The notes: generated by a model not told the origin, from the sequence alone. 64,000 nucleotides of DNA from Thermoanaerobaculales bacterium (GCA_035358815.1 DAOPQC010000001.1:642507-706506); one strand, 5' to 3'; shown: positions 33,393-41,885, numbered from the stretch's first letter. Program-made: numbers and translations.

Positions 33393-34541
33393 GTGCACGA
33401 CCCGACTTCAACTTGGCGGGGCCTGGCCGACGAGCGGGTGGGCACGGTCGCCCGCATCGAGCTGCTGCTGGTCCGCCTCCCGTTCGTCGCCCCGTTCGCG
33501 ATCTCGAGCGCGGTGTGGACCGCCAAGGAGGCGCTGCTGCTGCGCCTCGACGCCGGGGGCATCACCGCCTGGGGCGAGTGCGTCGCCGACCCCGACCCCT
33601 ACTACGCCTCCGAGACCACAGCCACCGCCCGCCACTGCATCAAGGACTTCCTGCTGCCGCTCGTCGAGCCCGGGATCACGATCGGCGAGCTCGACCGCCG
33701 CTTCCGCCGGGTGCGCGGCCACCAGATGGCCAAGGCCACGGTGGAGAACGCGCTCATCGACCTCATCGCCAAGCAGGCCGGCCGGCCGCTCCACGAGCTG
33801 CTCGGCTACCCGCGCCGACGCGTCCCGTCGGGCATCAGCATCGGGCTGCAGGAGACGCCGGCCGAGCTGCTCGCCGCGGTCGACGAGGCGGTCGCCGCCG
33901 GCTACCACCGGGTCAAGATGAAGGTCAAGCGCGGCCAGGACGTCGACTGGGTCCGCGCCGTCCGCGAGCGCTTCCCGGACCTGCCGCTGATGGTCGACGC
34001 CAACGGCGACTACACCCTGGAGGACGCCGACCATCTGGTGCGGCTCGATGCCTTCGGCCTGACCATGATCGAGCAGCCGCTCTCCTACAGCGACATCTAC
34101 CAGCACTCGCTCCTGCAGCACCGGCTCGCCACCCCGCTCTGCCTCGATGAGTCCATCCACGATCTCGACGACGCCGCGGCGGCGATCGCGCTCGGCGCGT
34201 GCGGGGTGCTGAACCTCAAGCAGGGGCGGGTCGGCGGGCTGCTCGAGTCGCTCAAGATCGTCGACCACGCGAAGGCGCACGGCATGCCGGTGTGGTCGGG
34301 CGGGATGGACGAGACCGGCATCGGCCGGGCGGTGAACATCCACCTCCAGACCGTGGACGGGTTCACGCTGCCCGGCGACACCTCGGAAACCCGCCGCTAC
34401 TTCGCCGAGGACATCGTCGAGCCGCCGGTGGTGCTCGATCCCGAGGGCTTCATCGAGGTGCCGCACGGCCCGGGCATTGGCGTGACCGTGGTGCCGGAGC
34501 GCGTGCGGAAGCTCACGATCGACTCGGAACGGCTGCGCTGA
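33393..34541 (+). CDS. Enolase-superfamily dipeptide epimerase / o-succinylbenzoate synthase-like (NSAR/OSBS)
   Basis: 382-residue cytoplasmic enzyme with an N-terminal capping domain (LPFVAPFAISSAVWTAKEAL, then GWGECVADPDPYYASET) and a TIM barrel. Catalytic lysine in YHRVKMKVKRGQ (KxK), metal ligands in LMVDANGDYTL, IEQPLSYSD and LCLDESIHD, second Lys in VLNLKQGRVGG, then PVWSGGMDETGIGRAVNIHL and FTLPGDTSETRRYFAEDIVE. This pattern is that of the OSBS / N-acylamino-acid racemase subgroup of the MLE branch. With peptidase and carboxypeptidase neighbours and no menaquinone genes here, an N-acyl amino-acid racemase or dipeptide epimerase role is more likely than MenC. GTG 33393 has GGAGG six bases upstream and begins ten bases after the M14 stop. 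Confidence 0.87.
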   Translation: MHDPTSTWRGLADERVGTVARIELLLVRLPFVAPFAISSAVWTAKEALLLRLDAGGITAWGECVADPDPYYASETTATARHCIKDFLLPLVEPGITIGELDRRFRRVRGHQMAKATVENALIDLIAKQAGRPLHELLGYPRRRVPSGISIGLQETPAELLAAVDEAVAAGYHRVKMKVKRGQDVDWVRAVRERFPDLPLMVDANGDYTLEDADHLVRLDAFGLTMIEQPLSYSDIYQHSLLQHRLATPLCLDESIHDLDDAAAAIALGACGVLNLKQGRVGGLLESLKIVDHAKAHGMPVWSGGMDETGIGRAVNIHLQTVDGFTLPGDTSETRRYFAEDIVEPPVVLDPEGFIEVPHGPGIGVTVVPERVRKLTIDSERLR

Positions 34542-34625
34542 CCCGATGAGCACGCCGCGGCCGACCCATCGAGCTCCGCGCGGCGCCACCGCCGGCGGCC
34601 GCCCTGCCCCCAGAGGTGCTTACGC

Positions 34626-36293
34626 ATGCGACGATTGATCCCGGTTGGAGCTGTCCTCCTCACCCTCGTTGCGCCGGTCTCCGCCGACGGCCCAGCCGGC
34701 CGGCCCGCGCAGCCGGCGGCCACGGACTACGTGTTCCAGGAGCCGGTCGAGGCGCCTGCCGAGCCGCTTGCCGCGGCCGTGACCGGGATCAGGGCCCCTG
34801 CGCTGGCCGCCCACATCGGCTTCCTGGCCTCGCCGAGCCTCGACGGGCGTGGCCTCGGCAGCCGTGGGCTGGACGCGGCGGTCGACTACGTCGCGGCCTC
34901 GCTCGCCCTGGCCGGGGTGGCGGCGCCGGAGGGAGGTGAACCGGCGTGCGCCGGCGCCGCCGCCGGCCGTTTCCAGGTCGTGCCGCTGCGCGAGATCACC
35001 GGGCAGGAGGGCAGCGTGACCGTCGTCCGGCAGACCGGCGACCGGACCTGGAGTCGGTCGTTCGCGGCCGGGGTCGATTGCCTGCTGCCCTACATGGAGC
35101 CGCAGAGCATCACGGCGCCGGTGGTCTTCGCCGGCTGGGGCATCCGCGAGCCGGAAGTCGGCCACGACGACTACCGTGGCCTCGACGTCCGGGGCAAGGC
35201 CGTCCTGCTGCTCGCCGGCGTGCCCCCCTCCGACCACTGGCAGTCCAAGGAGCTGCTGGGCCGCTGGAACGACGACGACACCGACAACCGGTACCTGGCG
35301 CGGCTCGAGGCGGCACGCGCGCTCGGGGCGGTGGCGGTGCTGGCCGTCGAGCGCGACGACTGGGGAACGAAGCTCGAGGACGGCAGCGAGCTGATGCGCC
35401 GCTTCTTCCTGCCGTTCCATGCGGGCGCGGCGGGCGACGGCGAGCCGCGGCTGGCGGTGGTCTCGGCCGGGGTGGCCGAGGCGCTGCTGGGCGCCCCGCC
35501 CTCGACCGGCGACGCGCTCGCTGGCTCGCCGCGCGGGCCGCTGGCGGGGGTCACCGTGACCATCAGCGCGAGCGGGAGAGAGCGCCACCTCGACAGCCGC
35601 AACGTGCTCGGCGTGGTTCCGGGCAGCGACCCCGCGCTCGGCGGCGAGGTGGTGATGATCGGCGCCCACCTCGACCACCTGGGCCGGGTGGGCGACGTGA
35701 TCTTCCCCGGCGCCGACGACAACGCCTCCGGTGTGGCGGCGCTGCTCGAGATCGCGAAGGCGTTCGCCGCGAGCCCGGTTCGGCCGCGGCGCACCGTGGC
35801 CTTCGCCTTCTGGACCGGCGAGGAGGAGGGCAAGTTCGGCTCCGGCCACTACGTCCGCCACCCGCTGTGGCCGCTCGAGCGGACGGTCTACCTCAACCTC
35901 GACATGATCGGCCACCCCTGGCTGCCCGAGGAGATCGCGAAGCTGGTGGCCGACACCGGCCTTTCCGAGGGTGGTGAGCTCCTGACCGGGATGGCGCCGG
36001 CCGAGTTCATCGAGCTCGGGCTGCCGGCCGGCCTGCCGGAGCTCGACGCGGCGCTCCGCCGCGCGGCCCGCGCGACCGGCCTCGCCCTGCACCTCGACCG
36101 CACCGACGGCAGGTTCGGCGGCAGCGACTACCGCGACTTCGCCCGCGCCGGGGTCCCCTTCATCCGCTTCTTCGGGAACTTCTTCCCGGACTATCACGAG
36201 CCCGGAGACACGGCCGACGCCCTCGACGCCGCGCAGGTGCAGCGGGTGGCCCGGCTGGCGCTGGCCACCGCCTGGCTGCTCGCCGACCGGTAG
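34626..36293 (+). CDS. Exported M28-family metallopeptidase with PA domain
   Basis: 555 residues with a signal peptide (MRRLIPVGAVLLTLVAPVSA-D). An N-terminal region and protease-associated insert (about 120-320: VVFAGWGIREPEVGHDDYRG, KAVLLLAGVP) precede the M28 catalytic domain: zinc ligands in IGAHLDHLG (H348, D350), GADDNASGVAALLEIA (D364) and WTGEEEGKFGS (E399/E400), then VYLNLDMIGHP and YHEPGDTADALDAAQVQR. These peptidases remove N-terminal amino acids from peptides or release glutamate. It is exported, so it acts on peptides outside the inner membrane, before uptake. It closes the peptide cluster, 84 bases after the enolase-type gene; the stop codon overlaps the first base of a palindromic repeat. 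Confidence 0.88.
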   Translation: MRRLIPVGAVLLTLVAPVSADGPAGRPAQPAATDYVFQEPVEAPAEPLAAAVTGIRAPALAAHIGFLASPSLDGRGLGSRGLDAAVDYVAASLALAGVAAPEGGEPACAGAAAGRFQVVPLREITGQEGSVTVVRQTGDRTWSRSFAAGVDCLLPYMEPQSITAPVVFAGWGIREPEVGHDDYRGLDVRGKAVLLLAGVPPSDHWQSKELLGRWNDDDTDNRYLARLEAARALGAVAVLAVERDDWGTKLEDGSELMRRFFLPFHAGAAGDGEPRLAVVSAGVAEALLGAPPSTGDALAGSPRGPLAGVTVTISASGRERHLDSRNVLGVVPGSDPALGGEVVMIGAHLDHLGRVGDVIFPGADDNASGVAALLEIAKAFAASPVRPRRTVAFAFWTGEEEGKFGSGHYVRHPLWPLERTVYLNLDMIGHPWLPEEIAKLVADTGLSEGGELLTGMAPAEFIELGLPAGLPELDAALRRAARATGLALHLDRTDGRFGGSDYRDFARAGVPFIRFFGNFFPDYHEPGDTADALDAAQVQRVARLALATAWLLADR

Positions 36294-36375
36294 CCCGCAT
36301 TTCTCACCGCCCTCCTGGATCAAGGAGAACGTGACCGGTAGGCGGTGCCGGGAGAGGTCGATGAGAAATGCGGGC
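36293..36375. repeat. 83-base palindromic element, copy A (starts at the stop codon)
   Basis: Terminal inverted repeat GCCCGCATTTCTCA (36293-36306) and TGAGAAATGCGGGC (36362-36375), perfect over 14 bases; with two mismatches the arms pair over 22 bases. The inside carries CACCGCC / GGCGGTG as a second, nested stem. The first base is the last base of the M28 stop codon TAG. A second copy of identical length and 67/83 identical bases is at 57578-57660, also starting on a stop codon. Confidence 0.85.
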
Positions 36376-36548
36376 CGTGGGGAAAGATGGCTAATAGGTC
36401 TGTTGCGGTCGGGAAGCGCCGAGGAGTTGATCCGCGGGCACGCCGACGAGAGTCAGCTGGCGAGAACTGATGCTGTTGTTCCTATTCCCGAACCAGCGGA
36501 CCTCCGGCATTTGACGCCAGTGCCCCTCGCCGTGAGATGTGCGGGCGG

Positions 36549-36645
36549 GGACCGTGTGGGGCACTCGCCCCCGAACGACCTCGTGACGCGGTGGTCGTGG
36601 CTGGCCTGTGCCCCGCACGCTCCTTGGGACGCGCTTCGCGCATCG
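36549..36645 (-). repeat. Copy 1 of the GTGTGGGGC inverted-repeat family
   Basis: Inverted arms GTGTGGGGCA (36554-36563) and TGCCCCGCAC (36609-36618, one mismatch), followed by CTCCTTGGGACGCGCTTCGC and GCATC. Read on the minus strand it is homologous to 39365-39462: GATGCGCGAAGCGCGTCCC, then AGGAGCGTGCGGGGCACAGG, then CCAGCCACGACCACC. The rest of 36376-36783 holds no gene. Confidence 0.65.
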
Positions 36646-36783
36646 TGATGGAGGGAATCGGGCCGGAATACGCGCGGAAGACCTGGGGTTAGTTGCGACA
36701 TGATCGCAAATTCTGTCCCAACAACTGACCCGAGGAGCCCGTCAACGAAGGCCCTCAAACATAACAGACAAAGGAGATGTCGT

Positions 36784-37176
36784 ATGCGCAGGCAGTTTGT
36801 GGCAGTGGTCGCAGTCGGGGTTGTCGTGCTCGGGCTGGCCGGGGGCGTCGCCTGGGCTGGGAGCCAGGTCGAGGTGGACGTCCGCTTCGACTTCATCGTG
36901 AACGGGCAGGAGATGCCGGCGGGCAGCTACACCGTTCAGGTGAATGGCGACCGGGTGGTGATCAAGGGCGCGACAGGCGGGGCGGGCACCGAGATCCCAG
37001 TCATCACTCGCCTCGCCGATCGCGAGCTGCCGAATCCCAAGCTCTTCTTCGACAAGACGAAGGACGGGAAGCACTACCTCGCCGAGCTCCAGCTCCCCGG
37101 CATGGATGGATTCCTGTTCAAGGGGGCGACGGGGGAGCACATCCACGAGGCGGTGACCGGACAGGGCCTCAAGTAA
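36784..37176 (+). CDS. Small exported protein of a family common in Acidobacteria-like genomes
   Basis: 130 residues with a signal peptide (MRRQFVAVVAVGVVVLGLAG..., cleaved near AWAG, about 25). The mature part is a single beta-rich domain: VEVDVRFDFIVNGQEMPAGS, YTVQVNGDRVVIKGATG, then LPNPKLFFDKTKDGKHYLAE and LQLPGMDGFLFKG. The F-x-V-x-x-x-x-x-P-A-G-x-Y-x-V motif belongs to small exported proteins abundant in Acidobacteriota; function unknown. AAAGGAG lies seven bases upstream of ATG 36784, a good ribosome site that decides the start. Confidence 0.75.
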   Translation: MRRQFVAVVAVGVVVLGLAGGVAWAGSQVEVDVRFDFIVNGQEMPAGSYTVQVNGDRVVIKGATGGAGTEIPVITRLADRELPNPKLFFDKTKDGKHYLAELQLPGMDGFLFKGATGEHIHEAVTGQGLK

Positions 37177-37251
37177 GACCGCCCTTCATTGCAGCAAACT
37201 TGCGTGCCGCGCCCCGGCGGCCGGGGTTCTCCGTCGCGCGACGCGTGGCGG

Positions 37252-38607
37252 CTACGGCTCGAGCGCGACCTCGGCGTACCAGCCCTTGTCGACGATTCGC
37301 GTGCCGTAGGGCTCGGACAGCCGCCCCAGCAGCTCGATGATCGCGCGGCCCCGCTCGGCGCTCGCCATCCGGGGGACCCCGTAGAGCGGCCCCTCGTCGT
37401 CGATGGTGAACGGGATCAGCTCGACCCTGGTCAGCTTCGACGCGTTGATCGTCATCCGCACCATGACGCCCTGGAAGATCTCCTCGGGGTCGCGGCGGTC
37501 CCACACCGACACGTTGGCCGGCCGCGCGACCTCGCCGTCGCGCTGGTGGATCAGGTCAACCGGGATCGCCTCCGGCGTCCGGTACTGGTAGATGAAGTTC
37601 GACAGGCTGTAGAAGATCGGCTTGCCCTTGTAGATCTCGATGCCGCGCAGGACGTGGGGGCCGCTGCCGAGCACCATGTCGGCGCCGGCGTCGATCGCCC
37701 TGCGGTACATGATCTCGTCGTTCGGCGGGGTCGTGTCCTGGATGCCGTAGGCCCTGTGGTGGCTGCGGTCGTGGTTGTGCAGCGAGACCATGACGACGTC
37801 GTGGTGCCGCCTGGCGAGGACAACGTCGTCCTCCATCGCCGCGACGTCGTCCGCGAGCGGGCCCTCGACCGTCTCCGTCCCGCCGTCCGCGGCCGCGACC
37901 AGGATCTCGGCCGGGTCGATGGTGGCGAGGCACGGTCCGTTGGCGTCCGAGCAGCGGTACCGTGACGTCCAGTAGCGCATCGTCGACAGCAGCGCGAAGC
38001 GCGTGGTCTGGCTCTGCACCCGCTCCGTCTCCGGCGCCCGCGCCTCGGCCAGGGTCAGGCCCGCGCCGGCGTGACCGATGCTTGCCCGGTCGAGAGCCTT
38101 CAGGCAGTCCTGCAGGCCCTCGGGGCCGAAGTCGAGGGCATGGTTGTTGGCCATGCTGACCAGGTTGATGCCGATGGCGGCGAGCTCCCAAACGAACTCG
38201 GTCGGCGTCCTGAAGTTGTAGAACACCCGCTGCAGATCGGGCCGGTCGTTGATCGAGAACTCGAGGTTGCCGTAGGCGATGTCGGCCTCCTGCATCAGCC
38301 GCAGGAGCTGCCGGTGGTGGGGCGCGGGCAGCGTGCTGATCTGAGAGTTGAAGATCATGTCGCCGACCGCGGTGACGATGATGTCGCCGGGCTGCTCGCG
38401 GAGGAGGGCGCTGACGCGCGCCTCCCAGTCGACGCCGTCGGGCTTCTCGGGGCCCTTCAGGATGCGGTTGTACACCGACCGGCTCTGGTCGAAAGCCAGC
38501 GGCGCCGGAGCCGGCGATTGGGCCAGTGCCAGCGGGGCGATTCCGGCGACGCCGATCACCACCGCGGCGATGACCCGCTGCCACGCGAGCTGGTGCTCCA
38601 TTGACAT
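37252..38607 (-). CDS. CapA-like (PGA_cap) metallophosphatase-fold protein
   Basis: 451 residues with a signal peptide (MSMEHQLAWQRVIAAVVIGV..., cleaved near LALAQ). The mature domain has the PGA_cap/CapA motifs: DIIVTAVGDMIFNSQIS, ADIAYGNLEFSINDRPD, INLVSMANNHALDFGPEG, GIGHAGAGLTLAEARAP-like segment IGHAGAGLTLAEARAP, VMVSLHNHDRSHHRAYGIQD, DMVLGSGPHVLRGIEIYKGK and PIFYSLSNFIYQY. The Asp/Asn/His set is that of metallophosphatase-fold enzymes. CapA is named for poly-gamma-glutamate capsule formation in Bacillus, but most members are of unknown activity; the neighbouring peptide genes are suggestive (gamma-glutamyl polymer) but not proof. Start ATG 38607 has GGAGGG ten bases upstream. It stands alone between two rightward genes. 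Confidence 0.8.
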   Translation of the reverse strand: MSMEHQLAWQRVIAAVVIGVAGIAPLALAQSPAPAPLAFDQSRSVYNRILKGPEKPDGVDWEARVSALLREQPGDIIVTAVGDMIFNSQISTLPAPHHRQLLRLMQEADIAYGNLEFSINDRPDLQRVFYNFRTPTEFVWELAAIGINLVSMANNHALDFGPEGLQDCLKALDRASIGHAGAGLTLAEARAPETERVQSQTTRFALLSTMRYWTSRYRCSDANGPCLATIDPAEILVAAADGGTETVEGPLADDVAAMEDDVVLARRHHDVVMVSLHNHDRSHHRAYGIQDTTPPNDEIMYRRAIDAGADMVLGSGPHVLRGIEIYKGKPIFYSLSNFIYQYRTPEAIPVDLIHQRDGEVARPANVSVWDRRDPEEIFQGVMVRMTINASKLTRVELIPFTIDDEGPLYGVPRMASAERGRAIIELLGRLSEPYGTRIVDKGWYAEVALEP

Positions 38608-38862
38608 GACGCTTCACCCTCCACGCGGTCGCCCGGGGCTGTCGCGGTCCGCAGCCGGCGATCGAGCTTGCGGACCCAGGATAGCAGCGCGCCAGAGGTG
38701 CCCGCCGGTGGCCTCGACCGGGCGGACAGGCAGGCGTGACGGCAGGCGCCGCTGCGGGGCACCCTGGAGGAGGCCGGCGCGGGCTGTGCTACCGTCTGGA
38801 TCAACGCATCCGGGGTGGCGGTGACGGCTGTTCCCGACGCACCGACTCGAAGGGAGGACGAG

Positions 38863-39279
38863 ATGAGAGCGAAACTGCTGGTGGCGATGGTCGGAGTGAT
38901 CCTGCTGGGCGCGGCCGGCGCCTGGGCCCAGGGCAGCATCGTCGATGACGTGAAGAAGGCCTGCGAGACCGAGATCGCGGCGTACTGCAGCCAGGTGACT
39001 CCCGGCGAGGGCCGGATCCTGGCTTGCTTCTACGCCCACGAGGACAAGCTGTCGGGGCGCTGCCAGTACGCCCTCTATCAGGCGGCAGCCGAGCTCGAGG
39101 ACTTCGCAGCGGCCGTGACCCACCTCGCAGCCCAGTGCGAGGACGACCTGATGAAGTACTGCGCCCAGGTCGAGCTCGGCGAGGGCCGCGTCGGCACCTG
39201 CCTGCTCGACCACAAGGCCGAGGTCTCGGCAGCCTGCCAGCAGGCGATCGACGACGTCGGCCTGGAGAAGGTCGAGTAG
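38863..39279 (+). CDS. Exported protein with two GLG1-type cysteine-rich repeats
   Basis: 138 residues with a signal peptide (MRAKLLVAMVGVILLGAAGA-WAQ, cleaved about residue 25). Two cysteine-rich repeats follow: CETEIAAYCSQVTPGEGRIL ACFYAHEDKL then CQYALYQAAAEL, and CEDDLMKYCAQVELGEGRVG TCLLDHKAEV then CQQAIDDV. The pattern C-x7-C-x(9-10)-G-R-x3-C-x14-C matches PF00839 (GLG1, Golgi apparatus protein 1), which is best known in animals but also present in bacterial exported proteins. It should be a disulfide-stabilised helical periplasmic protein, possibly copper- or ligand-binding; function unknown. ATG 38863 has GGAGG six bases upstream; the longer frame is not used. Confidence 0.8.
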   Translation: MRAKLLVAMVGVILLGAAGAWAQGSIVDDVKKACETEIAAYCSQVTPGEGRILACFYAHEDKLSGRCQYALYQAAAELEDFAAAVTHLAAQCEDDLMKYCAQVELGEGRVGTCLLDHKAEVSAACQQAIDDVGLEKVE

Positions 39280-39364
39280 TCGCATCGTCCGAGCGCCATG
39301 CCGCCGGCTCCGGCGGCCCGGCGCTCGAGACGATCGTGAGGCCGCCTCGCCCGGTTGGCCCTCA

Positions 39365-39462
39365 GGATGCGCGCAGCGCATCCCGAGGAGCGTGTGGGGC
39401 AGAGACCAGCGACAACGACCACATCTGGAGCAAGTAGGGGGGTCTGGGCCCCACACGCTCCT
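39365..39462 (+). repeat. Copy 2 of the GTGTGGGGC inverted-repeat family
   Basis: Palindrome GGATGCGC-GCA-GCGCATCC (39365-39383), then perfect 15-base inverted arms AGGAGCGTGTGGGGC (39386-39400) and GCCCCACACGCTCCT (39448-39462). The right arm overlaps the stop codon of the leftward protease gene (39461-39463). The first half resembles the 36549-36645 element in opposite orientation. Confidence 0.75.
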
Positions 39463-40942
39463 ACGGGACGGTGGCGCTCCAAACCGACGTGTCGCCGGTC
39501 TCGAAGCCGTCCTCGAACGGCATCGCCGATGACAGCTCGTCGCCGACCGTGTAGCTGTAGCTGCCGCTCGCCGACGGGTAGACGTTGGCCACCGAGACGA
39601 TGACCTCGGCGTAGCCGGCGGCGGCCGTGAACTCGATCTGGCCGTTGTTGGCGGCATCGAGTGCCAGCCACTCCACCTGCGTCGGCAGTGAGGGGTCGAT
39701 CGCGATCACCGACACCCGGAAGTCGCGGGTGTCGAGCCCGTCGAAGGTGAAGATCGGGGCACCGACGAAGCCGGTCAGCCGGATGTAGTCGGTGGCCCAG
39801 CTCTGGACGCTGCCGGTGCCGCCGTCCGGGTAGGAGCTGTGGGCGCGGAAGGCCGCGAAGGGCGGCAGGTCCTCGCCGGTGTAGCCGTACTGACCGGCCG
39901 ACACGCTGGTGTCGTCCAGGAAGTTGGCCACGCCCCAGTCGCCGAAGACGTCCTCCATGGTGACTGCGTAGCCCTGTCCGGTGAGCGCCGCCAGGTACCC
40001 GGCCATGCCGTTCGCCGGGTGGTGGACCAGGTCCCAGATCGTCGGCTGTCCGCCATACAGCTCGTAGGCGTAGAGCGTCCACAGGTAGGTCTTGATGTAG
40101 TCCGCCCAATCGGCGTTCCAGCCGGTGAGGCTGTTGTCGGGGTTGCTGTTGAAGCCCGAGATCGTGTCGGGGTTGCCGAACAGCCACATCGCGAGCTCGC
40201 CGAGCCCCTCCTCGACCCAGATGTCCTCGTTCGAGTCCTGGTTGTAGTGGATCATGTGCTGGAACTCGTGGGCGGCCACGCCCAGCATGTAGTTGGTCGA
40301 GGGACCGCCGCCGGAGCTGTCGGTGGCCAGGTAGACCACGTCCGCCTCGTTGCTGGCATAGGGCTGCGTGCCGTCCGGGAACTGGTCGAAGACCCAGAAG
40401 AAGCCGTCGGCCCCGATGTTGAAGCGGTAGTAGAGCAGGAAGATCCGGGGCAGGCCGTCGAGCGGATTGGGCGGGTCGCCGAAGTGGGAGGTGTCGAGCT
40501 CCCAGATCCCCAGGTCGGGGAAGAGGCCCAAGCTCTGCTCCTCGAAGAAGGTGACGATGCGATCCACATCCGTCTGGTTGATCGAGACGTTCCACTCCTC
40601 GTCGTCGACCACGATGTAGCTGTTCGCGCCCATCCCCCTCACGGTGCAGGGCTTGAGCGTGGCGACCGGCATCCCGCTCAGGTCCCAGATGTACCAGTCC
40701 CAGGTGTCGCCGATCTGGGGATTGACCGGCGGGGTGCGGCTGGGGTGCCATTGCCCGGCCCTCTCGAGCCCTTCCCTGATCTGCTGCGAGGTCTCGAGCG
40801 GCCTCGGGACGTAGGGGTAGAAGCACTGCGAGGCGTCGGCCGACCCCGGCAGCAGGAGCACCGAGGAAGCTGCCAGCAGCAGGAGCAGCAGGCTGCGGGA
40901 AGCCCGGGCTCGTCCAGCGATCTCTGGGTTTGGTCGCGTCAT
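39461..40942 (-). CDS. Secreted HEXXH metalloprotease (M30-like) with FESGD-type C-terminal tail
   Basis: 493 residues with a signal peptide (about 1-37, cleaved near ADASQ). The catalytic motif VAAHEFQHMIHYNQD (H225, E226, H229) plus downstream EEGLGELAMW with a further Glu indicates a gluzincin-like zinc protease; similar secreted peptidases of the M30/hyicolysin kind carry this HEFQHMIHYNQ string. N-terminal part has YPYVPRPLETS and a Trp/Asp-rich region; the C-terminal domain (375-470) is a beta-sandwich (YAEVIVSVANVYPSASGSYS). It ends MPFEDGFETGDTSVWSATVP and stop. Start ATG 40942 has AAGGGAA eight bases upstream; the longer frame on the same strand is a shadow. Likely degrades extracellular protein. 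Confidence 0.85.
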   Translation of the reverse strand: MTRPNPEIAGRARASRSLLLLLLAASSVLLLPGSADASQCFYPYVPRPLETSQQIREGLERAGQWHPSRTPPVNPQIGDTWDWYIWDLSGMPVATLKPCTVRGMGANSYIVVDDEEWNVSINQTDVDRIVTFFEEQSLGLFPDLGIWELDTSHFGDPPNPLDGLPRIFLLYYRFNIGADGFFWVFDQFPDGTQPYASNEADVVYLATDSSGGGPSTNYMLGVAAHEFQHMIHYNQDSNEDIWVEEGLGELAMWLFGNPDTISGFNSNPDNSLTGWNADWADYIKTYLWTLYAYELYGGQPTIWDLVHHPANGMAGYLAALTGQGYAVTMEDVFGDWGVANFLDDTSVSAGQYGYTGEDLPPFAAFRAHSSYPDGGTGSVQSWATDYIRLTGFVGAPIFTFDGLDTRDFRVSVIAIDPSLPTQVEWLALDAANNGQIEFTAAAGYAEVIVSVANVYPSASGSYSYTVGDELSSAMPFEDGFETGDTSVWSATVP

Positions 40943-41149
40943 GGTCGATTCCCTTCGCAAGCTCAACACCGGAAGTGGGCATCGGAATTCTCGCATGGGC
41001 CTCGGTTCACGGCGCGCTCGGGCGCCGCAGCCGCGAATGCGGGAGTGAGGCTCATCTCGTGTCGAGTCTCGGGTCGTGGTAAGATCCTGCGACAGGAGGG
41101 CCCGGCATCCGCCGGCCTGCCGGCCGATTGCGCCGGAGGGGAGGAGTGC

Positions 41150-41788
41150 ATGAGGAAGCTGGCGTTCGTGGTCGTCATTCTCGCCGTCACGGCGGTGGCG
41201 CTTGCCGGGGTGGCCGGCAAGCAGGGCCAGACGGTTCTCGACAGGCCACCGGCGGTTGAGAGCCAACCCAGCGAGGTGCGGGCGGACTTCGAGTGGAGCA
41301 GCGGTGGCGCCATGAACACGGTGCCGACCCTAGGCGGGAGCTCGACCGGCTGGGCCGAGTACTTCATCGTGATGACCACCAACACGCTCGCCCAGGACAT
41401 CGTCCTGACCGAGCTCGGCTTCCCGTGCGGCGGCCCGAGCTCATCGTGGGGCGTGTGGGTCGGCGCAACGATGCCGCCGAACTACACCTCACCCCAGTAC
41501 TCTGGCAGCTTCACCCCGGTCGATCCCGATCCGAACACGTTTCCGCCGACGGTCTACACCTACGTCGACGTGACGGCGGCCAACGTGGTCATCCCGGCCG
41601 GCTCGGCCTTCTGGTTCGGCTACCTGAACCCGGGCATGTCTGGCCAGATCGACTTCAACGGCGTGACGACCTACGGCTGGTACGGGGGGGCTTGGGATTC
41701 TGACGCCGGCTGGAGCCGAACGACGATCCTGCAGGTGAAGGGCGACGTCGTCATTCCGGTCGAGCTGCAGAGCCTTTCGGTCGAGTAG
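41150..41788 (+). CDS. Exported beta-sandwich protein of unknown function
   Basis: 212 residues with a signal peptide (MRKLAFVVVILAVTAVALAG, cleaved near VAGK). The mature part is one beta-rich domain: YFIVMTTNTLAQDIVLTELG, CGGPSSSWGVWVGATMPPNY, YTYVDVTAANVVIPAGSAFW, then YGWYGGAWDSDAGWSRTTIL. The end is VVIPVELQSLSVE and stop, which is not the FESGD tail; the form 'I/V-P-V-E-L-x-S-L/F-S-V-E' could be a different C-terminal module. No catalytic residues can be named. AGGAG is four bases before ATG 41150. A strong terminator follows. Confidence 0.7.
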   Translation: MRKLAFVVVILAVTAVALAGVAGKQGQTVLDRPPAVESQPSEVRADFEWSSGGAMNTVPTLGGSSTGWAEYFIVMTTNTLAQDIVLTELGFPCGGPSSSWGVWVGATMPPNYTSPQYSGSFTPVDPDPNTFPPTVYTYVDVTAANVVIPAGSAFWFGYLNPGMSGQIDFNGVTTYGWYGGAWDSDAGWSRTTILQVKGDVVIPVELQSLSVE

Positions 41789-41885
41789 ACCGGCCGCCGG
41801 CCCGGTGGCTGCAGCGCGGTCGCCTGCCCGCGGTGGGCGAGTCCGGGTTACCGTGGCCGGGATGCGAGGAACGCTGTCGATTGTC

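Noticed and set aside
33393..34541. Naming the enolase-superfamily gene menC
   Set aside because: Sequence blocks fit OSBS and N-acylamino-acid racemase alike; no menaquinone genes are present and the neighbours are peptidases, so a specific symbol is not justified.
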